Shown here: in pieces, positions 38,105 through 47,049 of the stretch
Layout: every line of letters begins with the position of its first letter
Position numbering within the stretch: the first letter of the stretch is position 1
DNA from: Paraburkholderia phenoliruptrix
GTDB lineage: Bacteria > Pseudomonadota > Gammaproteobacteria > Burkholderiales > Burkholderiaceae
Assembly: GCF_019511605.1 (NCBI RefSeq)
Contig: NZ_JAEUAV010000014.1
Coordinates: forward strand, 1 to 64,000
DNA length: 64,000 nucleotides
Direction of reading: 5' to 3'
The notes under the pieces: generated by a model
Database searches by the model: none
What the model was told of the DNA's origin: nothing
What the model saw: the letters and a program-made list of their open reading frames with translations, nothing else
Made by a program: the position numbers and the translations under genes

Positions 38105-38415
38105 CGCGGCGCTTGGGGTTCGCTTGGGGTTCGCCTGAGGTTTGCCTCGGCGCGCTGCGGGCCGCGAGCCTATGCTGGGCACCGCCCTCGCCGGAATCCG
38201 TTGAAAAAATGGCCGCGAACTGCGCTGCGGCCTCAACACGTCGCAACGCGGGGACTTCGCGTCACGCTGCTAGCGTACACATCCAACCATGACACGCGCA
38301 TTTCGGCGCCCGCCTTTGCCCGGCGCCACATCGCGCCCCAAAATTCCTGGACAGGCGGTTGTCGAACGGTCAAAATGTCCGCCAAAATTCCCAGCGCTCC
38401 GAGCGAAAAGGCAAC
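38105..38415. other. Region upstream of the cytosine methyltransferase
   Basis: A 311-base gap with no gene. Two exact 11-bp copies of gcttggggttc (38111-38121, 38122-38132) and a decayed third follow the stop of the upstream gene. No operator for the methyltransferase was identified. Confidence 0.5.
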
Positions 38416-39702
38416 ATGACACGCGACATGACCCCGGCCACAAGGCACGATCTGCTCACACAGGCCTTGCAGGTCTATAGCCAGGCGGAAATCGCGGCGC
38501 GCTGCGGGAAAAATGTTCGCACCATTCGCCGCTGGAAGAGCGATCAAAGTTGCCCGCGCATTGCGGAAGCCGCGTTGCGTGAGATGCTGCAAGACGAGCC
38601 GCGTAGCCAATCCGGCAACGGCCAGCCTGATTTTCGTTTCATCGACCTCTTTGCCGGCATTGGCGGCATTCGGCGCGGCTTCGAAGCGCACGGCGGCCGC
38701 TGCGTCTTCACGAGCGAATGGAACGAGTTCTCGAAGAAAACCTATCAGCAGAATCACCGCGACCCGGACGACGCGCACCAGTTCGTGGGCGACATCGTGT
38801 CTTTCCCGGAACAGTCGGTTCCGTCTCACGACGTGCTGCTCGCCGGGTTTCCGTGTCAGCCTTTCAGCATTGCGGGCGTGAGCAAAAAAAATTCGCTCGG
38901 TCGCCCGCACGGTTTCGAATGTACGACACAGGGCACGCTGTTCTATGACGTGGCGCGCATCATCGATGCAAAGCGTCCCGTCGCGTTTCTGCTCGAGAAC
39001 GTCAAGAACCTCATGTCGCACGACAAGGGCAATACGTTTCGCACGATTCTCGACGTGCTGCGCGACGAACTCAAATACGACGTTCACTACAAGGTGATCG
39101 ACGGGCAACATTTCACGCCGCAACACCGCGAGCGGATCGTCATTGTCGGCTTCCGCCAGGAAACCGGTTTTTCATTCGACGACCTGAAATTGCCAGCCAG
39201 CGGTCCGCGCCTTGCGTCGATCCTGCACAAGACCGACGGCAGCGAGCCGCTGTTGCCACACGACGGCGAGCGTTTCTTCGACCCTATGCGCCGCAGCGTC
39301 CAGCCGAAATACACGCTGACGCCGAACCTGTGGGCCTATCTGCAGGCTTATGCGGAAAAGCATCGCGCGGCTGGAAACGGCTTTGGCTTCGGCCTGGTGA
39401 CGCCGGCCAGCGTCACGCGAACGCTGTCGGCGCGTTACCACAAGGACGGCTCTGAAATCCTGCTGGCGCAAGGCAAAGGCGAGCGGCCGCGGCGCCTCAC
39501 GCCGCGCGAATGCGCACGCCTGATGGGCTTTCCCGACGACTTCGTGATTCCCGTGAGCGATACGCAGGCGTATCGCCAGTTCGGCAACAGCGTGGTCGTG
39601 CCGGTCATGCGCGAAGTGGCCCGCATCATGGTCCCGCACATCAGAGCACTACTCGCGCAAGACTTGCCGTCCCAGCAAGCACGAGTGCTGCTTCACGCGT
39701 AG
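38416..39702 (+). CDS. dcm: DNA (cytosine-5-)methyltransferase, Dcm type
   Basis: A 428-residue C5-cytosine methyltransferase. Residues 15-60 look like the helix-turn-helix of Dcm/M.EcoRII enzymes ([20 protein letters not shown]). The catalytic core follows in normal order: [11 protein letters not shown] (I), [11 protein letters not shown] with catalytic Cys147 (IV), ENVKNL (VI), [11 protein letters not shown] (VIII) and [11 protein letters not shown] (X). The MTRDM start has AAAGG upstream; the frame is open to 38359. A Vsr gene 4.4 kb downstream supports CCWGG-type methylation, by inference. No restriction endonuclease is visible nearby. Confidence 0.9.
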   Translation: MTRDMTPATRHDLLTQALQVYSQAEIAARCGKNVRTIRRWKSDQSCPRIAEAALREMLQDEPRSQSGNGQPDFRFIDLFAGIGGIRRGFEAHGGRCVFTSEWNEFSKKTYQQNHRDPDDAHQFVGDIVSFPEQSVPSHDVLLAGFPCQPFSIAGVSKKNSLGRPHGFECTTQGTLFYDVARIIDAKRPVAFLLENVKNLMSHDKGNTFRTILDVLRDELKYDVHYKVIDGQHFTPQHRERIVIVGFRQETGFSFDDLKLPASGPRLASILHKTDGSEPLLPHDGERFFDPMRRSVQPKYTLTPNLWAYLQAYAEKHRAAGNGFGFGLVTPASVTRTLSARYHKDGSEILLAQGKGERPRRLTPRECARLMGFPDDFVIPVSDTQAYRQFGNSVVVPVMREVARIMVPHIRALLAQDLPSQQARVLLHA

Positions 39703-39781
39703 CCAGGCGCGCAACGCGGTCCGGCACGGCAACGATAGAGGACCGGGCTGCGCGGCGGCTACGCTCAGCCTGCTGAGCTGA

Positions 39782-39889
39782 TCGCGCACGATCGTGCCCA
39801 TGCTGCTCGTCGCCGGCGCAGTTTATTGGGCGATTACCAGCGTGCTGATCGCGATCACCAATGGCGTGCGAACGAGACTCGCGAAATGA
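39782..39889 (+). pseudogene. C-terminal fragment of a probable amino-acid ABC permease
   Basis: A short open stretch reads SRTIVPMLLVAGAVYWAITS followed by VLIAITNGVRTRLAK and a stop. A hydrophobic helix ending in a positively charged tail is the usual end of polar amino-acid ABC permeases (HisM/GlnP type). An in-frame stop lies just upstream and no other part of such a gene is present. It looks like a relic left by deletion, although a chance short ORF cannot be excluded. Confidence 0.45.
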
Positions 39890-39929
39890 TTGCGCCGCAA
39901 CACGTTTCTCTTCGACCGCAGCAAGCCAC

Positions 39930-40820
39930 ATGACGATCAGCGCAAGCCACGACACACAACTGCGCATGTTCGTCGCGGTGGCAAAGTGCCATTCGCTGCG
40001 CGCGGCGGCTGACACGGTCGGCATCACGCAGCCAGCGTTGAGCCGCCATATTCAGTCACTCGAGCTCAAGCTGGGCCACGCCCTCTTCAGGCGGCATGGA
40101 CGCGGCATGCAGCTCACGTCCGACGGCGAAGCGCTACTGCGCACGGTGGAACCGCTCTTCGACGCCCTTGACGAGTCCGTCTCTCATGCAGCGGCGCACG
40201 GCCCCGGCTGGGGACTTTCCCTGCGCATTGCCACTGTGCAGACGCTGATCGGCCATTTCATACCCAACTTCAGCAAGGAACTGCTGCGAATCTATTCGCA
40301 GACGCGGCTGTCACTGCAATGCGACAGTTCCAGTCACGTGGTCGAGATGGTTCTACGCGGCATGGCCGACCTTGGTCTGACTTATTCGACGGATCTCAGC
40401 ACGATCGACCTGCAAAGCGTGGAGCTTCACGAAGAGCGCCTCGCGCTCTACCATAGCGCCGCCATGGATATGAGCCGCGAAGCCATGTCGCGCCTCTCCG
40501 AGTTGAAGCTGATTCTGCCGCCGCGTCATTTCGGAGTGCGACGCTATGTGGAACGGGTGCTGGGCTGCGCGATACAGCCGTCAATCGAATGCGACTCGCT
40601 GGAACTCTCATTGCGAATGGCGTCGATTAGCGGCGCCATTGCATTGTTGCCTGAACACGCTCCCGATGATTTAATAGTCAGTTGCAACCTGAAGCGCATA
40701 ATCCTCGCGGATATTCCCCCTCGGCGGCTCGTCGCCTTCTGGCGCGTTCAAAGCCGCAAGCCCGTGGTGCTGGACACAGCCATTGAAATCGTCAGGCGGA
40801 CTCACCCCGCCAAACAATAA
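39930..40820 (+). CDS. LysR family transcriptional regulator
   Basis: A 296-residue LysR-type regulator. The N-terminal winged helix is clear: RMFVAVAKCHSLRAAADTVG, then ITQPALSRHIQSLELKLGHALF and RRHGRGMQLT. The C-terminal half is the periplasmic-binding-protein-like effector domain. The MTISASHDT start is favoured because it puts the helix-turn-helix at the usual position; upstream frame to 39861 is open but weak. The effector is unknown. No obvious divergent target gene is present. Confidence 0.9.
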   Translation: MTISASHDTQLRMFVAVAKCHSLRAAADTVGITQPALSRHIQSLELKLGHALFRRHGRGMQLTSDGEALLRTVEPLFDALDESVSHAAAHGPGWGLSLRIATVQTLIGHFIPNFSKELLRIYSQTRLSLQCDSSSHVVEMVLRGMADLGLTYSTDLSTIDLQSVELHEERLALYHSAAMDMSREAMSRLSELKLILPPRHFGVRRYVERVLGCAIQPSIECDSLELSLRMASISGAIALLPEHAPDDLIVSCNLKRIILADIPPRRLVAFWRVQSRKPVVLDTAIEIVRRTHPAKQ

Positions 40821-41025
40821 CAACACGTTAATTCAGAGTTATTTGTGAAACCGTGGCACCGCCTTTCGCGCCCGCTCATAATTGCACGGCATTACGCAAC
40901 ATCCATGCATGTTTCGATGGCATGTCAAGCCGGCACACAACTCGAAGAAGATTGGCAAAGAACCGGCCAGGTCGTCAAACGGCTTTGACGAGCAGCAATG
41001 CAATCATTTAATCGGTGAGGACACG

Positions 41026-41963
41026 ATGAAGAATCATCAACTTCGCGCGCTCGTCGCCATTGCCGACGCCGGCAGCGTGCGCGGCGCAGCCCGCGCTCTC
41101 GGACTGTCGCCCTCCGCGATCACCCAGGCGCTGAAAGATCTTGAAGACTATGTCAACGCGCCTTTGCTGCAACGGGCAACGTTGACGGAATGCGGCAATA
41201 CGCTTCTCACGCATGCGAGCCTTATCGTGTCGCAGGTCGAGCGTGCGCATGGCGCGTTGAACGAGATGCGAGGCGAGCCGTGCGGCAAGCTCTCAGTGGC
41301 TATCACGCCGTGGATAGCGTTATGTTTTCTTCAGAGATCTTCCTCCAGTTCCGCGAGCGCATGCCGAAGGTACAACTGGAAATGTTCGAAGGGCTCATGT
41401 CGATCGCCTATCCGCGCTTGCGTGACGGAAGCGTCGAAGTATTCGTCGGCCCGCAGGCTTCCGATCCGCTGAACACCGAATTCAGTTTCCGCCCACTGTT
41501 CTCCTGCGGACTCACGGTCGTCGCACGGCGCGGGCATCCACTCGCGCAGTCGCGCTCTCTCGCCGATCTGCTGGACGCCGACTGGCTGGTCTGTCTGGAC
41601 TCGGACATGGAGTGCCGCCTTTCAAAGAAGATGTTCTATCGCAATGGCTTGCCCGAACCGCGCAACATTCACTTCACCCATTCTTTGACGGTGGCTGCGT
41701 CGGTATTGCAAAGAACGGACGCAGTCAGCATTTTCCCGTGGCCGCTGGCAGAACTTTGTGTGTCGCGTTTCAAATTCTGCGCGTTCCCGCTCAGGGAAGA
41801 ACTGGAGGACACATCCATCGGCATCGTCTCGCGCAACGGCCATCCCCAAAGTCCGGCAGCGCATTGCCTGATCGACATACTCATGGAAACCATCCGCCAT
41901 AGTGACAAGGCGGGCAGCGTGGAGGCAAAGCGGGTTCTGCAATCGACGGAGTTACTGTTCTAG
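41026..41963 (+). pseudogene. LysR family regulator with a frameshift
   Basis: The first part begins at ATG 41026 after a GGTGAGG ribosome binding site and encodes an intact LysR helix-turn-helix (LVAIADAGSVRGAARALG). At about 41325-41330, within GTTATGTTTTCTT, the frame shifts: the upstream frame ends in nonsense while the next frame continues the effector domain (EIFLQFRERMPKVQLEMFEG) to 41963. Adding one base restores a 312-residue protein, normal for the family (TsaR-like). Either a 1-bp deletion or a sequencing error explains it. Confidence 0.8.
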
Positions 41964-41980
41964 CTCGCCACAGCTTGCGA

Positions 41981-42016
41981 CGCCGGCGGCTCAATGCCTG
42001 AGCACTGCCGCCGGCG
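41981..42016. terminator. Hairpin between convergent genes
   Basis: A perfect 10-bp inverted repeat (41981-41990 with 42007-42016) lies between the LysR pseudogene and the minus-strand exported-protein gene. No U-tract is seen, so it is a probable but unproven shared terminator. Confidence 0.45.
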
Positions 42017-42027
42017 CATTGCAACGG

Positions 42028-42639
42028 TCAGCGCACCGGCTGGCCGTCGCGCGTAATCAACACCGCCGTTTCCGCGCGGTACCGTGCGTGCACACTGTCG
42101 CCCACGGCGATCCTGTCGAGCGATATGTTCGGTGCTATCTGCAACAGCACGCTTCGCTCCTGGCCGCGCAATACGACCTGGCGATTCTTGCGATCGAGGC
42201 TCTGCACGGTCGCGACCACGTCGACGTTGCGCAGCTTGACCGACATGCCGTGCGCGAGCGGCGTCGCCGCTTCCTCGTCGATCCGGGAGCGCACACCCTT
42301 CGCTTCCACCTTCTCGGCCGACAGCAACAGCGCGCCTCTATATTCGACGTGAACCTCGTCGCCCACTTTGAGGAGCCTCACATCGGCCACCTCGGGATCG
42401 ACCTCGATTACCACCGTCGCGCCGCGCGAGCCCTCCACCGTGATGCGGCTTGTCTGTGTGTCGACATGGACGATACGGCTCTTGAGACGGGCTATCACTT
42501 CTGCGCCCGGCGTGCCGGTAGATGCGGCCGCGGGCATTTGCGCCTGCTGCGCGTGGCTCGCTGGCGGATGGCCCAACAGTAAGGCCGCAGCAAACGCGAG
42601 GTTCAGCATGGTGGGTAAGCGCATTGTGAGTGCACGCAT
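42028..42639 (-). CDS. Exported protein, unknown function
   Basis: A 203-residue protein with a signal peptide (MRALTMRLPTMLNLAFAAA, cleavage near SHAQ). The mature part consists of beta-rich segments in which two similar units can be seen, each with a V.S/D..T..I...G pattern around RIVHVDTQTSRITVEG and VATVQSLDRKNRQVVLRG. It may hold two OB- or barrel-like repeats. No family recognised. A CGGAGCAAGAT ribosome binding site supports the 42639 start. Confidence 0.8.
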   Translation of the reverse strand: MRALTMRLPTMLNLAFAAALLLGHPPASHAQQAQMPAAASTGTPGAEVIARLKSRIVHVDTQTSRITVEGSRGATVVIEVDPEVADVRLLKVGDEVHVEYRGALLLSAEKVEAKGVRSRIDEEAATPLAHGMSVKLRNVDVVATVQSLDRKNRQVVLRGQERSVLLQIAPNISLDRIAVGDSVHARYRAETAVLITRDGQPVR

Positions 42640-42951
42640 ATCTTGCTCCGTGTTCGTGATGAGTAGGTGTGGCGGACAAGCCAGGCGATTAGCGCCGCGC
42701 TTTTGTCACTCGTCGCCTCGTGACTGTCAGCCGCAACGTATCGCGAGCCCCTGCAGGCTGGGAAGAAGCGCAACCGTGAACGCGTTAATCGTCTGCGAAC
42801 AGTAATGCCGCGCGCAAGACGTGACATAGGTTCGCGTGGCAGCCCATGCTCGCTGTTCAGTTTTGGTTTACGTGTACGCGATTCCTGCTCTTTCCCCTGC
42901 GCAGTGCTTGCACTACCTTTCCAGCACGTTGCAGCGAGTGACGACCCCGAG
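42640..42951. other. Leader region upstream of the attenuator-like element
   Basis: These roughly 310 bases contain no credible protein gene and no recognised RNA family. If the U-tract element at 42952-43014 ends a transcript, this is where a small RNA or long leader would lie. No promoter close to consensus was found. Confidence 0.35.
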
Positions 42952-43014
42952 CCGCCACTTATCAAGGTCTGAGTGGTGGACTTTTGCGGCCGCCTGGCGC
43001 GGCCGTCTTTTTTT
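42952..43014 (+). terminator. Tandem hairpins and U-tract just before a gene
   Basis: First stem: 42952-42959 with 42972-42979 (8 bp, one G-U pair). Second stem: CGGCCGC at 42987-42993 with 42999-43005, five-base loop, followed by an eight-base T-run (43007 onward). This is a strong intrinsic terminator, and the ribosome binding site of the next gene begins only a few bases later. It could be an attenuator or the end of a small RNA. Confidence 0.7.
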
Positions 43015-43029
43015 CAAGCAGGAGTGTCC

Positions 43030-43299
43030 ATGAAGAAGATCGTTTCCACTTTGCTGTTCTGCATGTTCAGCGCGGCATCCGCATGCTGGGCGCAGACCGA
43101 ACCCGACAGGACGCAGCCGGGCATGAACGATCAGATCGTCCAGATGCACGAGCGGATTTCCGAGGCCAATCGTGTCTATGACGCGAAAGTAGCCGCTGCT
43201 AAACGCGTCTATTTGCGACAGAAGGCTGCCGCTAAGAAAGAACGCGACGCCTCGGTTGCTGCCGCACGCGACGGCATGCCTGCGGCCGCAACGCAGTAA
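43030..43299 (+). CDS. Small exported coiled-coil protein
   Basis: An 89-residue protein with a signal peptide (MKKIVSTLLFCMFSAASACW, cleavage near WAQ). The mature part is an Ala/Lys/Arg-rich helix likely to form a coiled coil (AKVAAAKRVYLRQKAAAKKE). Function unknown. CAGGAG at good spacing supports the ATG. The gene begins immediately after a strong terminator, so expression must use readthrough or regulated antitermination unless a promoter hides in the hairpin. Confidence 0.75.
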   Translation: MKKIVSTLLFCMFSAASACWAQTEPDRTQPGMNDQIVQMHERISEANRVYDAKVAAAKRVYLRQKAAAKKERDASVAAARDGMPAAATQ

Positions 43300-43393
43300 G
43301 TAGTCGGCGCAGCGCGTTTCGAACAACGAGCTTGCGGCGCGGATGTAAAGACGATCCACCACTGGTCAAACTGGAATAGGAGAGACGTCGAAC

Positions 43394-43855
43394 ATGAGAC
43401 AGGACAGCACGGCACGGGCGTCGTCGCGTGACAGGCAGGCAGGGGTTGCGGCACCCAGCGCGATTGCTTCGCATACCGAATCGAAGGATAACAGTCACGC
43501 ACATAGTAAAGATGAAAGACACAGGGAGACGGCAAAGCAAAGAAAACTGAACGCGTCGCAGCTCGACGCCGTCATGACACCCGGTGTCCGTTACACCTGC
43601 GTCGCGCTGGCGAAGCAGTTGAACGGCAGTCCGCGGCAGATCAAGGCTTCGCTGAGCCAGCTTGTCGACGCAGGAACCGTCCGCCATGTGCAGGAAGCTC
43701 GCATCGGCATCTACTGGGTGCCGACTCACGCAGAAAAGCGCAATTTCGAAGAGAAGCGCATGGCGCGCAGAACGCTCCTTCGCCACACGCTCGAAGGATA
43801 TGACGCGGATCTGCGCAGACTACAAAGCCTCTGCATGCTGGTGCGCCGGTCCTGA
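43394..43855 (+). CDS. Possible winged-helix DNA-binding protein
   Basis: A 153-residue protein. The first 45 residues are polar and look disordered. Residues 55 to 110 fit a winged-helix shape: LDAVMTPGVRYTCVALAKQL, then SPRQIKASLSQLVDAGTVRHV and a short beta wing ending in GIYWV. The C-terminus is basic and helical. Function is not known; DNA binding is an inference. AGGAGAG precedes the ATG. It sits upstream of vsr on the same strand. Confidence 0.65.
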   Translation: MRQDSTARASSRDRQAGVAAPSAIASHTESKDNSHAHSKDERHRETAKQRKLNASQLDAVMTPGVRYTCVALAKQLNGSPRQIKASLSQLVDAGTVRHVQEARIGIYWVPTHAEKRNFEEKRMARRTLLRHTLEGYDADLRRLQSLCMLVRRS

Positions 43856-44032
43856 CAGGCACCGTCGCCGCGGTTGCAACCGCACGCGAAGCACACAATT
43901 TGCGTAAACTGCTCGCAAGTGCCGGCATGAGCCGGCTTCCTTGCGTGCGCTTCGCATTGAATGCCGACACCGCCCGAAGCGGCCTGCTTCATGCTCCCCG
44001 CACGCCGTCGCTGCTTACCGAGGAGCCCCAGC

Positions 44033-44095
44033 ATGAGACGCACGTCCCCTCCCCGCACACGGAAGCGCACCGGCTACACGAGTTCGCGAAGCTAG
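44033..44095 (+). CDS. 20-codon leader ORF upstream of vsr
   Basis: ATG at 44033 follows the strong ribosome binding site GAGGAG. It opens a 20-residue, very basic ORF (MRRTSPPRTRKRTGYTSSRS) that stops two bases before the vsr ATG. vsr has no good ribosome binding site of its own. The arrangement suggests vsr is translated by ribosomes that finish this leader. The peptide itself may have no function. Confidence 0.5.
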   Translation: MRRTSPPRTRKRTGYTSSRS

Positions 44096-44097
44096 CC

Positions 44098-44544
44098 ATG
44101 GTCGATATCGTCGACAGTGCGACTCGCAGCCGCATGATGTCCGGTATCCGGGGCCGCAATACGAAGCCTGAAGTGCTGATCCGCAGTCTGCTGCATCGGC
44201 AGGGTTTCCGTTTCCGGCTCGATGCGCGCGATCTGCCGGGGCGTCCGGACATCGTGCTGCCCCGCTACCGCGCGGTCGTGCTGGTGCACGGCTGCTTCTG
44301 GCACGGACATGACTGCCGCCTTTTCAAATGGCCGCAAACGCGTCCCGAATTCTGGCGCGACAAGATCGGCCGCAACCGGACCAACGACGACAAGGTGCGC
44401 GCCGCGCTCCTCGCCGCCGGCTGGCGCGTCGGCGTGGTATGGGAATGCGCTTTGCGTGGTGCCGGTCGCGACATCGAAGGCGTGCTGACGCGGCTCGTGC
44501 AATGGTTGCAGAGCGACGCGCCGGACTTCGAGGAGCGTGGCTGA
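44098..44544 (+). CDS. vsr: Very short patch repair endonuclease
   Basis: A 148-residue Vsr endonuclease. It nicks next to T in T:G mismatches that arise when 5-methylcytosine deaminates at Dcm sites. Catalytic Asp51 (GRPDIVLP) and His64 and His69 (HGCFWHGHDC) fall at the same numbers as in E. coli Vsr, and so do zinc-site residues Cys66, His71 and Cys73. That supports the MVDIVD start, even though the frame is open to 43900. In E. coli the gene overlaps dcm; here the Dcm gene ends 4.4 kb upstream. Confidence 0.95.
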   Translation: MVDIVDSATRSRMMSGIRGRNTKPEVLIRSLLHRQGFRFRLDARDLPGRPDIVLPRYRAVVLVHGCFWHGHDCRLFKWPQTRPEFWRDKIGRNRTNDDKVRAALLAAGWRVGVVWECALRGAGRDIEGVLTRLVQWLQSDAPDFEERG

Positions 44545-44703
44545 AAGCCGCGCGAAGCGCGCTCATTGCGAGCTAACCGAAAGCCCGCGGTGATAAACTC
44601 GATTGGCTGATCCGAAGCGGCGAAAAGCGCGCCGGGCATGATGAAAGCGCAGCCTCGACCGCCTGCTTCGGCCGTCAAAACCCGTCAAGAAGGGAGGCAC
44701 ACA

Positions 44704-45207
44704 ATGGCTGATTTCCGTCTCTGGTCCGACGATTTCCCGAACAACGGCTTCATGCCGAAAGCGCACGAATACCACGACAAGGCGTTCGGCGTCGACGGCG
44801 AGAACATTTCGCCCACACTGCAGTGGGAAGGCGCGCCTGCCGATACGCAAAGCTTCGCGCTCACCGTACACGATCCCGACGCGCCCACCGGCAGCGGCTT
44901 CTGGCATTGGGTCGTGGTGAACATTCCGGCCGACGCGCGTTCGTTGCCGCGCAATGCCGGCAAGGCCGACGGCTCGCTGCTGCCGCAAGGCGCATTGCAG
45001 GTGCGCAACGATTACGGCACGGTGGGCTTCGGCGGCGCCGCGCCGCCGCGCGGCGACAGAACGCACCGCTACATCTTCCGGCTGCATGCGTTGAAGGTCC
45101 CGCATCTGCCTATCACCGCCGAAACGACCAATGCAGTCGCACGTTTCATGACCCACATGAATGAAATCGATTCGACCACGCATACCGGTCTCTACGAACT
45201 CAAATAA
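44704..45207 (+). CDS. YbhB/YbcL (Raf kinase inhibitor-like) family protein
   Basis: A 167-residue protein of the phosphatidylethanolamine-binding-protein family in its bacterial YbhB/YbcL form. The ligand pocket motifs are present: ISPTLQWEGAPADTQSFALT, HDPDAPTGSGFWHWVV and the later APPRGDRTHRY. Cytosolic (no signal peptide), as for YbhB. Biological role is not established in bacteria. AAGGGAGG before the ATG fixes the start. Confidence 0.92.
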   Translation: MADFRLWSDDFPNNGFMPKAHEYHDKAFGVDGENISPTLQWEGAPADTQSFALTVHDPDAPTGSGFWHWVVVNIPADARSLPRNAGKADGSLLPQGALQVRNDYGTVGFGGAAPPRGDRTHRYIFRLHALKVPHLPITAETTNAVARFMTHMNEIDSTTHTGLYELK

Positions 45208-45383
45208 CGGCAGGGCCAGGCTGCCGCGTCGCAGGTCCATCAGATGAGCGGCGCGGCATCGGCGCACTCCGCGCGATGCGATCGTAGCCGGCACGCAGGC
45301 AGACAGGCGGGCACGCAGACCGGATGCACGCATGACCGCGGCCCGCTGCCCGCCGCATCGTTCACAGCAAGCTCCCATAATCG

Positions 45384-46832
45384 ATGCACGCACAACCATC
45401 CGGCAACGGCGGGACAGTACCGCCGGACGCAGAGCAGAGCCTCGCGCCCGACAGCGCGCCCGCCGCTGCTTCCGAACACGGCCTGCCGACACCGCAACGT
45501 TACTGGGCGATGCTCGTCATCGCGCTCGGTCTGACGCTCGCGGTGCTCGACAGCGCCATCGCCAATGTCGCGCTGCCCACCATCGCGCGCAACTTGCAGG
45601 CTAGCGCGGCGGGCTCGGTCTGGATCGTCAACGCGTATCAGTTGGCCATCACCATTTCTTTGCTGCCGCTCTCGTCGCTTGGCGATCGCATCGGCTATCG
45701 GCGCATCTATCTTGCCGGGCTGATTCTCTTCACGCTGGCCTCGTTCGGCTGCGCGCTGTCCACTTCACTGCCCACGCTTGCGATTGCCCGGGTCGTGCAG
45801 GGCTTCGGCGCAGCGGGCGTGATGAGCGTGAACACCGCGCTCGTGCGCATGATCTATCCGCCGGCACAACTCGGACGCGGTGTATCCATCAACGCGATGG
45901 TGGTGGCCATTTCATCGGCAGTCGGGCCCACGGTGGCCTCGGGCGTGCTTGCGGTGGCCCCGTGGCCGTGGCTCTTCGCGATCAACGTGCCGATCGGAAT
46001 TGCGGCGATTGTCGGCGGCTTCAAGGCGTTACCGATGAACCGCGGCCACGAATCCCCATACGACCTGTTGAGCGCAGTAATGAACGCGCTGGTGTTCGGT
46101 CTCCTGATTTTCGCCGTCGACGGACTCGGCCACGGCGAGCGGCTCGGCTATGTCGTGGTGGAACTGATCGGCGCAGTGGTGATCGGCTATTTCTTCGTGC
46201 GCCGGCAGTTGAGCCGCCCGGCGCCGCTGCTGCCCATCGACTTGCTGAGGATTCCCATCTTCGCCCTGTCTATCGGCACGTCGGTGTGTTCGTTTTGCGC
46301 GCAGATGCTGGCGTTCGTGTCGCTGCCTTTCATGCTGCAGGACACACTCGGGTTTTCACAGGTCGACACCGGCCTCCTGATGACGCCGTGGCCCGCCATC
46401 ATCATTCTCGCCGCGCCGATTGCCGGCGTGCTGTCCGATAAAGTGTCGGCGGGCTGGCTGGGCGGCGTGGGGCTCGCCGCGCTGACGCTCGGGCTGCTGC
46501 TGCTCGCCACGCTCGGCGCGCATCCCGACGCAACGCAGATCGCCTGGCGCATGGCGCTGTGCGGGGCGGGCTTCGGCATCTTCCAGTCCCCGAACAATCG
46601 CACCATGCTCTCGTCCGCGCCGCGCGAACGAAGCGGCGGCGCGAGCGGCATGCTGGGCACCGCGCGCCTGACCGGCCAGACGCTCGGCGCGGCGCTCGTC
46701 GCGCTGATTTTCGGCATCGCGCCGCACAGCGGACCGGTTGTCGCGCTCTACGTGGCGGCGGGGTTTGCCGCGCTGGCGGCGGTGGTCAGCACCCTGCGCG
46801 TCATGCAGCGAGCCAACCCGCGCCCGGCCTGA
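45384..46832 (+). CDS. MFS exporter, DHA2 type (14 helices)
   Basis: A 482-residue major facilitator with about 14 hydrophobic segments. It fits the DHA2 drug:H+ antiporters: the first helix has LAVLDSAIANVALPTIARNL with the membrane Asp, and loop 2-3 has GDRIGYRRIYLAG. A later GFGAAGVMSVNTALVR is the antiporter motif-C region. QacA/SmvA-type exporters of cationic compounds are the nearest described relatives. The ribosome binding site is weak and the first 45 residues are polar, so the start may lie slightly downstream. Confidence 0.88.
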   Translation: MHAQPSGNGGTVPPDAEQSLAPDSAPAAASEHGLPTPQRYWAMLVIALGLTLAVLDSAIANVALPTIARNLQASAAGSVWIVNAYQLAITISLLPLSSLGDRIGYRRIYLAGLILFTLASFGCALSTSLPTLAIARVVQGFGAAGVMSVNTALVRMIYPPAQLGRGVSINAMVVAISSAVGPTVASGVLAVAPWPWLFAINVPIGIAAIVGGFKALPMNRGHESPYDLLSAVMNALVFGLLIFAVDGLGHGERLGYVVVELIGAVVIGYFFVRRQLSRPAPLLPIDLLRIPIFALSIGTSVCSFCAQMLAFVSLPFMLQDTLGFSQVDTGLLMTPWPAIIILAAPIAGVLSDKVSAGWLGGVGLAALTLGLLLLATLGAHPDATQIAWRMALCGAGFGIFQSPNNRTMLSSAPRERSGGASGMLGTARLTGQTLGAALVALIFGIAPHSGPVVALYVAAGFAALAAVVSTLRVMQRANPRPA

Positions 46833-46892
46833 GCTTCGTCAAACCCGACGCGGCGGCCTGACTGCCAGCCACTGTGCCAACCACCCAAATGA

Positions 46893-46924
46893 AAAGGGCG
46901 CGCATCCTGCGATGCACGCCCTTT
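46893..46924. terminator. Bidirectional terminator between MFS gene and otsA
   Basis: AAAGGGCG (46893-46900) pairs with CGCCCTTT (46917-46924), with a further inner GCAT/ATGC stem. It lies between convergent genes. The right arm belongs to a short run of three gcgcccttt-like copies ending near 46945. Confidence 0.6.
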
Positions 46925-47049
46925 GCGCCCTTTGCGCCCCTTTACGCATTACGCGCCTTTCGCGCCTGTTGCCGCGTTACTGCTTTCCTGCCTCGCTGCG
47001 ACGTGACCAGCTCGCGCGGCTTTGCAGAACCGCGCAACCGCCGAACGAC

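Noticed and set aside
42640-42951. Possible 6S RNA, riboswitch or known small RNA upstream of the hairpin-U-tract element
   Set aside because: No recognisable core of a known RNA family and no consensus promoter was visible; only the hairpins near 42952-43014 were kept.
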